Notes under the pieces: model-generated
Database searches by the model: none
Seen by the model: only the letters and a program-made list of their open reading frames with translations
Told to the model about the DNA's origin: nothing
Origin: Arenibacter echinorum
GTDB taxonomy: Bacteria > Bacteroidota > Bacteroidia > Flavobacteriales > Flavobacteriaceae
Length of the DNA stretch: 64,000 nt
Direction: 5' to 3'
NCBI RefSeq assembly: GCF_003259375.1
Contig: NZ_QLLN01000002.1
Span: forward strand, 310,001-374,000
Shown: positions 43,993-52,696 of the stretch, piece after piece
Layout: each line of letters opens with the position of its first letter
Numbering within the stretch: position 1 is the stretch's first letter
Program-made: the position numbers and the translations under genes

Positions 43993-44982
43993 ATGGCAAA
44001 GACAACATTAGAAAATTTGAAACTCGGGATATTCGTTGTCCTCGGCACGGCACTGCTTGTCGTTGCAACATATTTAATTGGGAACAGACAGAATATGTTT
44101 GGTAAAACCATCTCTATAAGTGCCCTTTTTAAGGATGCCAACGGACTTCAGAATGGAAATAATGTACGCTTTTCCGGTATAAATGTAGGCACGGTGAACA
44201 AAATTGAAATGATCAACGATACTACCATTCGCGTTCATATGATCATCGAGGAAAAAATGCAAAATCACATTAAAAAAGATGCCGTAGCCACTATTGGTTC
44301 CGATGGACTAGTGGGCAGTATGCTCATCAATATTGTACCTGGGCAAGGAAAGACAACCCACATTGGCCCAGGGGACGAATTACAATCCTTTAGCAGGGTG
44401 GCCACCCAAGATATGCTGAACACCCTTAACCAAACCAATGAAAATGCCGCTTTATTAACGCAAGACCTGCTAAAGGTAACACGAGCTTTGACCCAGGGCA
44501 AAGGCACCTTTGGCAGGTTGCTGAACGATTCCCTCATGGCAAAGGAACTACACCAAACCATTACCAATCTGAAACATACCAGTAATGAAGCCAATATAAT
44601 GATTGCAGAGATAAACCAGATTGTTAAGCAGGTGGATTTTGACAATAGTACTGCAGGTGTTCTCTTAAAGGACTCCATTACTGGGGATAAAATGAAAAGT
44701 GTTATTTCTCATCTGGAAAACTCCAGCCTGGAGATCGAAAAAATGTCCAAGAACCTAAATTCGGTCATCGGGGATATTAAAACAGGGAAGGGGGCCATTA
44801 ATTATTTGGCCACAGACACCGTATTGGTAGGACAATTGGAAACTAGCATGGAAAACGTTACGGAAGGAGTTAAAAATTTCAACGAGGTTACGGAAGCCTT
44901 AAAGCATAACTTTCTCACCCGCCGCTTCTTCAAAAAGAAAGAAAAAGAGGAAAAAAAGAAACTGGAAAAAATTGATGAATAA
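43993..44982 (+). CDS. mlaD: MlaD-type substrate-binding protein
   Basis: 329 residues from MAKTTLENLKLG. One N-terminal membrane helix (about 12-30), then the MCE/MlaD domain (about 38-115, GLQNGNNVRFSGINVGTV), and a long helical part ending in a charged tail (FFKKKEKEEKKKLEKIDE). It forms the periplasmic ring that passes lipids between membranes. 4 nt after mlaF. The window shows no mlaB or mlaC neighbour. Confidence 0.93.
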   Translation: MAKTTLENLKLGIFVVLGTALLVVATYLIGNRQNMFGKTISISALFKDANGLQNGNNVRFSGINVGTVNKIEMINDTTIRVHMIIEEKMQNHIKKDAVATIGSDGLVGSMLINIVPGQGKTTHIGPGDELQSFSRVATQDMLNTLNQTNENAALLTQDLLKVTRALTQGKGTFGRLLNDSLMAKELHQTITNLKHTSNEANIMIAEINQIVKQVDFDNSTAGVLLKDSITGDKMKSVISHLENSSLEIEKMSKNLNSVIGDIKTGKGAINYLATDTVLVGQLETSMENVTEGVKNFNEVTEALKHNFLTRRFFKKKEKEEKKKLEKIDE

Positions 44983-45035
44983 ATACCTTAAATCCAGTTA
45001 TACTTTGACCCAATTACATGGAAAAAATGGTTGCT

Positions 45036-46253
45036 CTATACTTTTTCAAGCTTTATAAAGGTAATTTCCGGACGCATGCCCAATCGGCCAGGAAATCCCA
45101 TCCATCCCAATCCACGGCTTACATACAGAAATTGAGGGCCCAAACTATATAGTCCTGCCCAATGTTTGTATTTGTATTTTATGGGACTCCATTCTTTATT
45201 TCTGATGTTGATCCCCGCCTGCATACCATGGGTATGCCCTGAGAGCGTAAGCGCTATATTAGTCTTATCCGCCACCTCCTCGCTCCAATGCGAGGGGTCA
45301 TGCGACAATAAAATTCTAAACCCTATACCCTCTACTTCATGTAGGGATTTTTGAAGGTCCCCGTATTGCTTAAAGGGTGGATTCCCCCAGTTTTCCACTC
45401 CCACAATTGCAATTTTCTCGCCCTTGTTCTCAATACATACGGCTTCATTCAGTAAAAGCTTAAAACCAATTTGGGAATGAAAATCCTTTATATCCTCAAA
45501 ATTGCTCTTTCTATCTTCTTCCGATTCCCATTTACTGTAATCCCCATAATCATGATTTCCCAAAACCGAATATTTTCCCCGTTGGGCGGTCAATTTATTA
45601 AGTACATCCTCCCAACCATTTAATTCCCAAGCATAATTGTTGACCAAATCACCGGTAAAAAAAATAAAATCGGGCTTTAAACTATTTATGGTATTGATGG
45701 CGCGGTGCAATATATGATAGCGATAATTAAAACTGCCCAAGTGAAGATCGGATATTTGAACTATCCGCAATCCGTTAAAATTTTGCGGCAACAAATTGGA
45801 TTTTATAACAACCTGGTGTACTTTAAATCTGTATACCGCCCTGAATACGGCATACACAATAACGAAGAATGGTAAAAACCCAAAAAAAACACCTACTAAA
45901 GGAATAATCAGCAAGGATTTCTCCCCTGAGATCAAAAAATTTGAGAAGTAAAGTGTGGAAATAACAACTACGAATATCAGCTTGGGAATAAAGGAGGAAA
46001 CCGTTAATCCATATAAGGACGAAATAAGGAGTTGTTTTCTATAAGGTGATATACTTTCCAATCTAATTTTCAACACCAAAATAGAAATAATGAGGCCGAT
46101 GGTAAAAAACCAAAAGGCGATAAAAATAATATTCTTAATGTTGGAAGATTCAATAGGCTCCATGATAGATTTAAGCCAGTAGAAAGCCAAGGCATCGATC
46201 AATAAAATGGCCAAACATAAAAGGACTATTGCAAAAAAAGTGTAGGATCGCAT
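45036..46253 (-). CDS. Membrane metallophosphoesterase (YaeI-like)
   Basis: 405 residues. Four N-terminal membrane helices (about 5-25, 40-60, 88-108 and 117-140) precede a calcineurin-like domain with VQISDLHLGSF, FFTGDLVNN, VLGNHDYG, LLSHDP and LSGHTHGMQ. The active site faces the cytoplasm or periplasm, depending on helix count. The YaeI/YkuE class acts on lipid-linked or small phosphoesters. It follows the CDP-alcohol transferase gene by 14 nt, supporting a lipid role. Confidence 0.88.
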   Translation of the reverse strand: MRSYTFFAIVLLCLAILLIDALAFYWLKSIMEPIESSNIKNIIFIAFWFFTIGLIISILVLKIRLESISPYRKQLLISSLYGLTVSSFIPKLIFVVVISTLYFSNFLISGEKSLLIIPLVGVFFGFLPFFVIVYAVFRAVYRFKVHQVVIKSNLLPQNFNGLRIVQISDLHLGSFNYRYHILHRAINTINSLKPDFIFFTGDLVNNYAWELNGWEDVLNKLTAQRGKYSVLGNHDYGDYSKWESEEDRKSNFEDIKDFHSQIGFKLLLNEAVCIENKGEKIAIVGVENWGNPPFKQYGDLQKSLHEVEGIGFRILLSHDPSHWSEEVADKTNIALTLSGHTHGMQAGINIRNKEWSPIKYKYKHWAGLYSLGPQFLYVSRGLGWMGFPGRLGMRPEITFIKLEKV

Positions 46254-46267
46254 TAAAAGGGGTTTTG

Positions 46268-46864
46268 CTACTGGTTATTGTTATTCGCTAGCCGTCTTTT
46301 ATCTTTCAACGCCCAGAAATAACCTTTTACATCCTCTACCCAGTTGTCATACATAAAGATAAGAGTAATTTCCTCAAGAGTTTCCAATACCCCAAAAACA
46401 ATCATTGCATAAAACAGCCAATATACCGGTCCAAAAAATAACAGCCATAAAATAAATATCCCTTGGGTAATGGCAGATATTTTGGCCAAATAGGTGTGAA
46501 AGGCAGTTGCTTTACCGTATTTCGCAAACGCAATGGACATTTGAATCAAGTATGGTACAAATGCAATAATTATAAGAAGAAAGTTTTCCATGATGAAATT
46601 ATTTTCAAAAAAGAACAGACCGATCAATCCAATAATAAGGGTTATTTGATCTCCCACAGAATCCAACTGTGATCCCCTGGCGCTTGTAATTTTCAACCTT
46701 CTTGCCAAAAACCCATCAATGGCATCGGTAGCATAACTTATAAGGAGCATCCAACTAAACCATTCCCGTTCACCATACCAAATTAGAGCAAGTAATAGGG
46801 GTACGGCCATAATTCGATAAAAGGAAAACCAGTCGGCAATATTGAAGTTTTTAAAATTATACAT
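46268..46864 (-). CDS. CDP-alcohol phosphatidyltransferase family protein
   Basis: 198 residues, about five to six membrane helices. The family motif is complete: DAIDGFLARRLKITSARGSQLDSVGD (D-x2-D-G-x2-A-R-x8-G-x3-D-x3-D). It transfers a phosphatidyl group from CDP-diacylglycerol to an alcohol such as glycerol-3-phosphate or serine. The acceptor is not evident. It precedes the metallophosphoesterase gene, which could be a partner phosphatase. Confidence 0.9.
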   Translation of the reverse strand: MYNFKNFNIADWFSFYRIMAVPLLLALIWYGEREWFSWMLLISYATDAIDGFLARRLKITSARGSQLDSVGDQITLIIGLIGLFFFENNFIMENFLLIIIAFVPYLIQMSIAFAKYGKATAFHTYLAKISAITQGIFILWLLFFGPVYWLFYAMIVFGVLETLEEITLIFMYDNWVEDVKGYFWALKDKRRLANNNNQ

Positions 46865-46915
46865 AACTATTCATCAGTATTATAAATCCTATGATCAGAA
46901 ACCGTATTACTACAC

Positions 46916-47425
46916 TTACAACTTTAGCAAGGGGTTTAATTTTTTAATAATTTCACCTACGAACATGGGAGTTTCGTCCAAAATAGATTCTCCCGTAAAA
47001 GCATCTACGCCTTCCATTTTGTAGGAGCCTTCGCCCGAGGTGGTCAGGACAACCATCTTGTCCCTATCATCGGTGGTTCTGTCCATAAATGATTTAACGG
47101 AAGAAGGTGGCTTCCAATTCTCCCAGGTGTGGATTACCAATAAGGCATCGTAATTATTCGGATTTACACCCACTAATGCGGAAACATCTATTACCTTGAT
47201 ATATACCGGCTCCGTTTTGTAGTAATCCACAATGGCGGTAGTAATTGTATTTTTAAATTCACTTCCCTGTGTGGCCAAAAGCAATCTGGAATTTTCCCCG
47301 GGAGAATTTACCTCGTATTCCTGAACATGGTCCATAGCGTATTCATTTTGATACCAAAACATAAACACCAAGAAGACCACAGCAGCCGATAAAAACACAA
47401 GAAGTATCTTTCTAAATTTTTTCAT
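46916..47425 (-). CDS. Membrane-anchored flavodoxin-like protein
   Basis: 169 residues. One N-terminal membrane helix (KILLVFLSAAVVFLVFMFW) with the rest likely outside. The body has a flavodoxin-type alternation: SRLLLATQGSEFKNTITTAIVDY near the first strand, LLVIHTWENWKPPSSVKSFMD and MVVLTTSGEGSY. The phosphate-binding loop (ATQGSEFKN) is not a full flavodoxin T/S-x-T-G-x-T, so FMN binding is unproven. It resembles predicted flavodoxin-fold dialkylrecorsinol-type proteins only in fold. Preceded by a TGA-N6-TCA promoter and a 108-nt leader. Confidence 0.62.
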   Translation of the reverse strand: MKKFRKILLVFLSAAVVFLVFMFWYQNEYAMDHVQEYEVNSPGENSRLLLATQGSEFKNTITTAIVDYYKTEPVYIKVIDVSALVGVNPNNYDALLVIHTWENWKPPSSVKSFMDRTTDDRDKMVVLTTSGEGSYKMEGVDAFTGESILDETPMFVGEIIKKLNPLLKL

Positions 47426-47538
47426 AGAATTACATCTTTAATTTACTGCCCTTAAGAAGGAAAAGTACAAGCAACTCGGGTCTTAATCCCTCTTGAATAG
47501 CGTTGTGGGCAGCACCCACTAATTCCTGCTTAGGATTA
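47426..47538 (-). other. Leader region of the flavodoxin-like gene
   Basis: The minus strand contains a stop-bounded frame ending 4 nt before the ATG, with the peptide QELVGAAHNAIQEG and LRPELLVLFLLKGSKLKM and no ATG (a GTG is possible). It may be a leader peptide or gene remnant. A GTGGG/CCCAC hairpin lies at 47505-47519. Confidence 0.3.
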
Positions 47539-47581
47539 TAAAGCTATACCTTAACACTGCACCACCCTATGACCATTGTCA
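47539..47581 (-). promoter_or_regulatory. Crp/Fnr-type operator and -7 box before the flavodoxin-like gene
   Basis: Site TGACCATTGTCA (47570-47581), the reverse complement of the site at 41382. Minus-strand -7 TAGCTTTA (5 of 6 positions), distance 29.5 nt. Confidence 0.65.
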
Positions 47582-47706
47582 GTTATACACACAACGCAAT
47601 TAATATAAGTTGAATAATAGATAAATCCAGTTCAGTGAACCAAACTGATGAAGTGTTGTGAAGAAAGAATACCAATATCCAAAAACCTAAAGGCCAATGC
47701 CCTACA

Positions 47707-47749
47707 TGATATTTATCATTTGATACCGATTGAATTGTAACTTTCTTTA
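47707..47749 (+). promoter_or_regulatory. Possible Crp/Fnr-type operator of the OmpA-like lipoprotein gene
   Basis: Site TGATATTTATCA (47707-47718). At the standard distance lies TTTCTTTA, which matches only 4 of 6 -7 positions, so this is the weakest member of the set. Confidence 0.45.
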
Positions 47750-47781
47750 TGGGACAACTATTATTCAATAAAATTATGAAT

Positions 47782-48648
47782 ATGAAAACACTATTTCTTT
47801 ACGTATTGGCACTAACACTTTTTACTTCCTGTGTAAGCCAAAAAAAATATACTGCTATGCAAGACCGGGCAGTAAATTGTGAAAATGAATTAAATACCAG
47901 CAAGAACGAAATTAATTTGTTGGAAGCCGGATTGGCCAATGAGAAAAACAGATCCAAATCCTTGGAGCAACAAATGGAATACTTTAAAAGTACCAACACA
48001 GACCTGTTGGCCCGACTTTCCGATCTTTCCGTTGTAAGCAAATCGGGAGCCGAAAGTATTAAGAAATCTTTGGAAGCCCTAAACGAACAGAATAAATACA
48101 TAAAAGACCTTACAAGTAGTATGCAGCGAAAAGACTCCATTAATTTGGTATTGGTCATGAACTTAAAAAGGTCCTTGGACAATTTTGAGGATGAGGACAT
48201 AAATATTGAGGTGAAAAAAGGAGTGGTCTATGTCTCTATCTCGGACAAAATGCTTTTCCGTTCCGGGAGTTATAACATAAGTAACAGGGCAGAGGAAGTT
48301 ATCGGCAAAATTGCCAAGATCATCAATGACCATAAGGAATTGGATATTTTAGTTGAGGGCCATACAGACAATGTTCCCATTTCTACCGAATGCATGACCG
48401 ACAATTGGGATTTAAGTGTAAAAAGGGCAACGTCGATTGTACGATTAATGCAAACTAAATTTGCTGTTCAACCTTTAAGAATGACGGCTGGGGGACGTTC
48501 CGAATACCTGCCAAAAACTACCAATGCAACAGCGGAAGGTAGAGCCGTTAATCGCAGAACGGAAATCATTATTTTACCCAAACTAGATCAATTCTTTGAA
48601 TTGCTGGAACCCCCAACCACAAATGTAGAGGGACAGGGAAAAGGATAA
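47782..48648 (+). CDS. OmpA-family lipoprotein
   Basis: 288 residues from MKTLFLYVLALTLFTSC (an ATG six nt upstream is equally possible). Lipoprotein signal with LFTSC lipobox. A coiled-coil region (about 25-115, NELNTSKNEINLLEAGLANEKNRSKSLEQQMEY) is followed by an OmpA C-terminal domain (about 155-270) with the peptidoglycan-binding ILVEGHTDNVPI and NRRTEIIILP. It should link the outer membrane to peptidoglycan. The next feature is the candidate noncoding RNA. Confidence 0.9.
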   Translation: MKTLFLYVLALTLFTSCVSQKKYTAMQDRAVNCENELNTSKNEINLLEAGLANEKNRSKSLEQQMEYFKSTNTDLLARLSDLSVVSKSGAESIKKSLEALNEQNKYIKDLTSSMQRKDSINLVLVMNLKRSLDNFEDEDINIEVKKGVVYVSISDKMLFRSGSYNISNRAEEVIGKIAKIINDHKELDILVEGHTDNVPISTECMTDNWDLSVKRATSIVRLMQTKFAVQPLRMTAGGRSEYLPKTTNATAEGRAVNRRTEIIILPKLDQFFELLEPPTTNVEGQGKG

Positions 48649-48723
48649 TAGTCATAGAAGGATTCAGGACATTAAGCATTCCTGTTTCCTTTATTCAAAA
48701 ATCAAGAAAAAAAAACACTCAAC

Positions 48724-48766
48724 TGATCTATGTCATTTCGTATCCAATATGATAACCATATATTAG
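48724..48766 (+). promoter_or_regulatory. Crp/Fnr-type operator and -7 box of a noncoding RNA
   Basis: Site TGATCTATGTCA (48724-48735) and -7 TATATTAG (48759-48766, 5 of 6 positions), distance 29.5 nt. Predicted start near 48772, with no gene until 49119. Confidence 0.6.
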
Positions 48767-48771
48767 TATTA

Positions 48772-49000
48772 TTAAAAAGCAATCGTTCTTTGAAAGAAAT
48801 AAAAATAAAGTTTCTAAGCAGTAATGCCTTAGCGACCATAAACCGGTGCATAAGTAACTTCTTGAGCCTTATTACCCTACCCCCTTGTACAGCCCGTTAC
48901 AATTGAAGCATGCTGCTTGGGACTCGGATAAGTGCAAAAGTGCTGCCCAAGCCCGGACATTAAGGATTGGGATATCTATATATCCCAATCCTTTTTTTTA
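48772..49000 (+). ncRNA. Candidate regulated structured RNA
   Basis: About 228 nt from the predicted start to the terminator. It includes a CTAAG/CTTAG hairpin near 48813, a 7-bp stem GCTTGGG (48915-48921) with CCCAAGC (48946-48952), and a 13-14-bp terminator hairpin. Any reading frame here is short and unconvincing. The structure does not let me assign it to 6S, SRP, RNase P or tmRNA. It could be a trans-acting small RNA. Confidence 0.5.
48962..49000 (+). terminator. Strong terminator of the candidate RNA
   Basis: 13-bp stem AAGGATTGGGATA / TATCCCAATCCTT with a 6-nt loop, then an uninterrupted T-run. Confidence 0.88.
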
Positions 49001-49118
49001 TATATGGTCCTTTTTTTTTGAAGGACAACCATACCTTCTTTACGTTATGAACCGATTTAAATGGATTAAAAAATTAGTATATTAAGTACTATATTAAAAA
49101 CACATTAATAATCTTATT

Positions 49119-49511
49119 ATGGAATACTATTTTAACAAGACCATTGGAAATACCCCTTTTGAAAAAGCAGTGGAAAAAACAAAATTGGCCCTACAGGAAG
49201 AGGGCTTTGGAGTACTAACAGAAATTGATATGAAGGCTACATTAAAGAAGAAATTAGATGTAGATTTCTATAATTATATCGTTCTGGGTGCCTGCAACGC
49301 CCCCTTTGCCCATAAAGCCTTACAGGCCGAGGATAAAATTGGTACCATGTTGCCCTGTAATGTAATTGTTATGGAAAAGGAACCTGGGCTTGTAGAAATT
49401 GCAGCAGTAAACCCTATGGCGTCAATGCAGGCCGTAATTAACCTGGATTTAATGAATATTGCTGATGAAGTGGGTGAGAAACTAAAAAGGGTGGTAGAAA
49501 AAATCCATTAA
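49119..49511 (+). CDS. DUF302 domain protein
   Basis: 130 residues, one DUF302 domain (FNKTIGNTPFEKAVEKTKLALQEEGFGVLTEIDM, then VLGACNAPFAHKAL and LPCNVIVME). The fold binds small molecules or metals; function unknown. Cytoplasmic. It lies in the stress cluster directly after the candidate RNA; its own promoter is not clear (an imperfect TGAACCGATTTA occurs at 49048). Confidence 0.87.
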   Translation: MEYYFNKTIGNTPFEKAVEKTKLALQEEGFGVLTEIDMKATLKKKLDVDFYNYIVLGACNAPFAHKALQAEDKIGTMLPCNVIVMEKEPGLVEIAAVNPMASMQAVINLDLMNIADEVGEKLKRVVEKIH

Positions 49512-49514
49512 GCA

Positions 49515-49970
49515 CTAAGAACCATATTTTTTAATGATGGCCATTTGACCCGAATGGTGTACGGTGTGGGATACGATTCTTCCAAAGGCCTCCGCCTTTG
49601 TCTTTGTGCCAAATTCCTTGGTGGTAACTGTGGCCTCCCAATCTTTCTCTTGTTGCTTTTCCAATACCGATTTAAGCATTTGGAAAGAATATTCCACATA
49701 TTCCAATAATTCGGTCAGATTGGTCCACTCCCCTGTATCCTTCTGCGCAATAACCGATTTTGCAATGACCTTTACATCCTGTGCACCAAAAACGTTCTTG
49801 GCAAAAAGCAATTCCACGTCCCCAATATGCCTAATAAGAAAACCTATACTGTTTGGTGCCGGTAATAATCTTTTGCTTAGATCCTCTTGTGTTATATTGG
49901 ACAACTGGTTGGAAAACCGGGTCCTGGCCTCTTCCCATAATTCAATAAACAATTGTGTTTTTGATTTCAT
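49515..49970 (-). CDS. DinB-family protein
   Basis: 151 residues, four-helix DinB/YfiT fold. Candidate metal-binding histidines occur in IRHIGDVELL and IVSHTVHHSGQMA. Family members are thiol- or metal-dependent transferases; the substrate is unknown. It is convergent with the DUF302 gene, the two stops being 3 nt apart. Confidence 0.83.
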   Translation of the reverse strand: MKSKTQLFIELWEEARTRFSNQLSNITQEDLSKRLLPAPNSIGFLIRHIGDVELLFAKNVFGAQDVKVIAKSVIAQKDTGEWTNLTELLEYVEYSFQMLKSVLEKQQEKDWEATVTTKEFGTKTKAEAFGRIVSHTVHHSGQMAIIKKYGS

Positions 49971-50157
49971 GAAATATTAAATAAGAATATTAAAGAATAT
50001 GGGTAGGTTGTGGAAATCATGTAGGTTATCATAGCCTATTTAGGACTAAATTCCCCCATACTTTTTTAACCTCTTGAATATCTTTTCAACATAAAGGATA
50101 CTATATAAATACTGGCATAAATAAAAAGTGCTAGGTATAAGGTCATGGTATTGGTAT

Positions 50158-50610
50158 TTAGAATATTAAATTATTAAAGATCATCCCTTTTAGATTTTTT
50201 GGAAGGCTATCCCTGATATCGGACATTTCTCCCTGGGATACATATTTTCGTAAATAAAGAAATGTGGTATTTACATATTCTTCGGCCACTTCATCACTGT
50301 ATTCAAAATCGTTTATTGCTGTAGGTCCATCAAATTGTCTGACCAAATCCAAAAATTCGGCCATATGCTTAATTTTGGGCTTCTCCTTTTTTACCGTCCA
50401 ACCGTTAACATAAACGGCCTTTAGAAACATGGGCATCTGGGCAATAAATTGCAAGGACTCCTCCACAGGAATAATTTCCCTCAACGCATGAAGTACCGAG
50501 GTTAAAATGCGACCGGCTTTGTCGGTATCGTTCCCCAGATCCATTTGCTTAGTGTAATCCTTAAGGAAGGTGTGCCCCTCCGTAGCGTACTGATTAAAAT
50601 TAAGTGCCAT
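50158..50610 (-). CDS. DUF2267 domain protein
   Basis: 150 residues, all helical, DUF2267 family (TDKAGRILTSVLHALREIIPVEESLQFIAQMP, and MSDIRDSLPKNLKGM). Function unknown; family members occur in stress and low-oxygen gene groups. Its promoter bears the best operator of the set: an 18-nt nearly perfect palindrome with TGACCTGGGTCA. Confidence 0.87.
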   Translation of the reverse strand: MALNFNQYATEGHTFLKDYTKQMDLGNDTDKAGRILTSVLHALREIIPVEESLQFIAQMPMFLKAVYVNGWTVKKEKPKIKHMAEFLDLVRQFDGPTAINDFEYSDEVAEEYVNTTFLYLRKYVSQGEMSDIRDSLPKNLKGMIFNNLIF

Positions 50611-50634
50611 GATTTCTTTTTTTTAGGATATATA

Positions 50635-50677
50635 CAAAAATGGTCTTATCTTTTTAATTGTAAAATGACCTGGGTCA
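50635..50677 (-). promoter_or_regulatory. Crp/Fnr-type operator and -7 box of the DUF2267 gene
   Basis: Site TGACCTGGGTCA (50666-50677), embedded in the longer palindrome AAATGACCTGGGTCATTT, and minus-strand -7 CATTTTTG (5 of 6 positions), distance 29.5 nt. Predicted start 19 nt before the ATG. Confidence 0.78.
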
Positions 50678-50800
50678 TTTATACTAAAATCATGGATTAA
50701 ACTAATTTGAATTTGTCCAAAAACACCTTGCTTTTCGTATCGGTTTTATCTATTGTTTTAATATAGGGCAAGAGGATCAGAAAATTTCATTAACCCCTCC

Positions 50801-51499
50801 TTAAGCAATATTTAAGGCTATATCTATCATGTCCTGAAAAGTAGTTTCCCTTTCTATGGAATTGGATTTTTGGCCAGTGACCAAAGAATCCGAAATAGTC
50901 AATATTGCAAGGGCCTTAACATTAAACTTGGCAGCTATGGTATATAATCCGGCCGCCTCCATTTCTACACAAAGAACCCCAAATTTCGCCCACAATTTGT
51001 AAAAATCTGGATCGTCCTCATAAAATTCATCCGATGAAAGTACATTCCCTGCCTTAATGTTAATTCCCTTTGCTTTGGCATAAATTGCAGCTTTAAGAAG
51101 CAGGTCGAAATCGGCCGTTGGCGCAAAATCCGCATTAATAAATCTGGAATTATTGATCCCAGAGGTGGTGGAAGCCGCCATTGCCAAGACAATATCGCGT
51201 ATTTTCACCTCTTTTTGATAAGAACCGGCGGTACCTACACGAATTAGATTTTTCACCCCATAATCATTTATTAGCTCTTGATAGTAGATGAGCGCCGAAG
51301 GAATGCCCATACCACTTCCCTGAACAGATATACGTTTGCCCTTAAAGGTGCCGGTATATCCCAACATACCACGAACTTGGTTATAGCAGAAGGGGTTTTC
51401 TAGAAAGGTGTTCGCTATCCATTTGGCCCTTAAGGGATCTCCGGGCATCAGTACGGTTTCGGCAATTTCACCTTGCTTGGCCTCAATATGTGTGCTCAT
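50801..51499 (-). CDS. deoD: Purine-nucleoside phosphorylase
   Basis: 232 residues, DeoD-type hexameric enzyme. Motifs include GDPLRAKWIA, GSGMGIPSALIYY (phosphate and ribose site), CVEMEAAGLYTIA and SDSLVTG with the catalytic Asp. It splits purine (deoxy)nucleosides with phosphate to base and (deoxy)ribose-1-phosphate. Transcribed downstream of deoC (51-nt gap), forming a deoxynucleoside-salvage pair. Confidence 0.95.
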   Translation of the reverse strand: MSTHIEAKQGEIAETVLMPGDPLRAKWIANTFLENPFCYNQVRGMLGYTGTFKGKRISVQGSGMGIPSALIYYQELINDYGVKNLIRVGTAGSYQKEVKIRDIVLAMAASTTSGINNSRFINADFAPTADFDLLLKAAIYAKAKGINIKAGNVLSSDEFYEDDPDFYKLWAKFGVLCVEMEAAGLYTIAAKFNVKALAILTISDSLVTGQKSNSIERETTFQDMIDIALNIA

Positions 51500-51550
51500 A
51501 TATAATATAATTTCTAATTCCTGTTCCCAAATTCTATTGGACCAACACCT

Positions 51551-52198
51551 TCAGTTTTGGTTGGTGACTATGGCTACTCCAGAAGATGTACCTATTCTAG
51601 CCACCCCTAAATCAATATAGTTTTTGGCGGTCACCGCATCCTTAATTCCTCCTGATGCTTTTATCTTAATCTTGTTTCCTACTGCCTTCTTCATCAAAAC
51701 CACATCTTCAAAAGATGCCCCCCTGGAACCAAAACCAGTTGAAGTCTTTACAAAATCGGCTTTAGCTCTTACCGCTATTTTACATGCGGTAATTATTTCA
51801 GCATCGGTCAAATAACAGGTTTCCAAAATTACCTTTAGCACATTATTGCCTACAACTTCCTTTACTTGCCTTATTTCTTCTTGGACAGCTAAATAATCCC
51901 CTGATCTTAGCCTCCCAATATTTAATACCATATCCAATTCATTGGCCCCCAGCTCTATATAATCCATGGCTTCGTTCACCTTGGCCTTGGTGGACATGGC
52001 CCCTAATGGAAATCCCACCACCGAGACCACCCTTACCTTCGAATCCTTAAGTAAATCCTTTGCAAGGGCTATATGACATCCATGGATACATACCCCATAG
52101 AAATTAAAATGCAAAGCCTCTGAACAAAGTTGTATAATATCCTTGTCTGTTGCCGTTGGCTTTAATAAAGTGTGATCAATAAAATTTTCAAAGTGCAT
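51551..52198 (-). CDS. deoC: Deoxyribose-phosphate aldolase
   Basis: 215 residues. The Schiff-base lysine is in DFVKTSTGFG, the second lysine in IKIKASGGIKD, and the catalytic Asp in NELDMVLNIG. It splits deoxyribose-5-phosphate to glyceraldehyde-3-phosphate and acetaldehyde. First gene of a deoC-deoD unit whose promoter has a perfect -7 box and a TGA-N6-TCA site. In E. coli the deo operon is also Crp-controlled, though with a different architecture. Confidence 0.96.
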   Translation of the reverse strand: MHFENFIDHTLLKPTATDKDIIQLCSEALHFNFYGVCIHGCHIALAKDLLKDSKVRVVSVVGFPLGAMSTKAKVNEAMDYIELGANELDMVLNIGRLRSGDYLAVQEEIRQVKEVVGNNVLKVILETCYLTDAEIITACKIAVRAKADFVKTSTGFGSRGASFEDVVLMKKAVGNKIKIKASGGIKDAVTAKNYIDLGVARIGTSSGVAIVTNQN

Positions 52199-52253
52199 TT
52201 TTCAAATTAAAACCTGTTGGAAATTAAGCATTTCATAAACGACCCCATTTTAC

Positions 52254-52296
52254 CAAAAGTAAACTTCTTAAATATGCCATTTTATGACAACGATCA
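52254..52296 (-). promoter_or_regulatory. Crp/Fnr-type operator and -7 box of deoC-deoD
   Basis: Site TGACAACGATCA (52285-52296) and perfect minus-strand -7 TACTTTTG (52261-52254), distance 29.5 nt. Predicted start 50 nt before the ATG. Confidence 0.75.
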
Positions 52297-52352
52297 TCAA
52301 AATAATACATGGACAAAACAATTATGAAGATATAAGGTTAATGAGGAAAGAA

Positions 52353-52622
52353 TTAGGCAAAGGCGGTCTCAGTACTACTATCACCATGTAAATTGGGGCT
52401 TAATGTAGAAAGAAATTTAAAATGTCGTATGGGATATCCAATCCTCCAAAGTTCCTGTTTTACTTGTTCCAAAGCTATTGGACTATAGTAAAGGAAGATG
52501 AGCCTTCCAGTGTCAACTTCAAGGTCTATTACCCTAATATCCATAATACGCCTAAGGTTCCGAAGAATCATCATCTTTTCATTATTAGAGATTAGGTTGC
52601 CAATTTTTGCTATAGCTTTCAT
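52353..52622 (-). CDS. Small HMA-like protein (89 residues)
   Basis: 89 residues with an HMA-like alternation (MDIRVIDLEVDTGRLIFLYYSPIALEQVKQELWRIGYPI) but no CxxC metal site. A serine-threonine tail follows (LSPNLHGDSSTETAFA). Function unknown; it may be a small regulator or interaction partner. It is divergent from the UspA gene, and both have sites of the same class. Confidence 0.65.
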   Translation of the reverse strand: MKAIAKIGNLISNNEKMMILRNLRRIMDIRVIDLEVDTGRLIFLYYSPIALEQVKQELWRIGYPIRHFKFLSTLSPNLHGDSSTETAFA

Positions 52623-52653
52623 GAAGTTTAGGATTTATGAATTCCAATGAATA

Positions 52654-52696
52654 CTAAAATACAACTGAAAATTGTCCTTAGAAATGATACAGATCA
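52654..52696 (-). promoter_or_regulatory. Crp/Fnr-type operator and -7 box of the HMA-like gene
   Basis: Site TGATACAGATCA (52685-52696) and minus-strand -7 TATTTTAG (52661-52654, 5 of 6 positions), distance 29.5 nt. Confidence 0.7.

Noticed and set aside
47583-47768. 61-codon frame on the minus strand
   Set aside because: Overlaps the start of the OmpA lipoprotein gene and has no supporting signal.
48772-49000. 6S, SRP, RNase P or tmRNA
   Set aside because: No diagnostic motif of these RNAs could be recognised.
49048-49090. Possible operator TGAACCGATTTA upstream of the DUF302 gene
   Set aside because: One half-site and most of the -7 box (TAAGTACT) fail to match, although the spacing is right.
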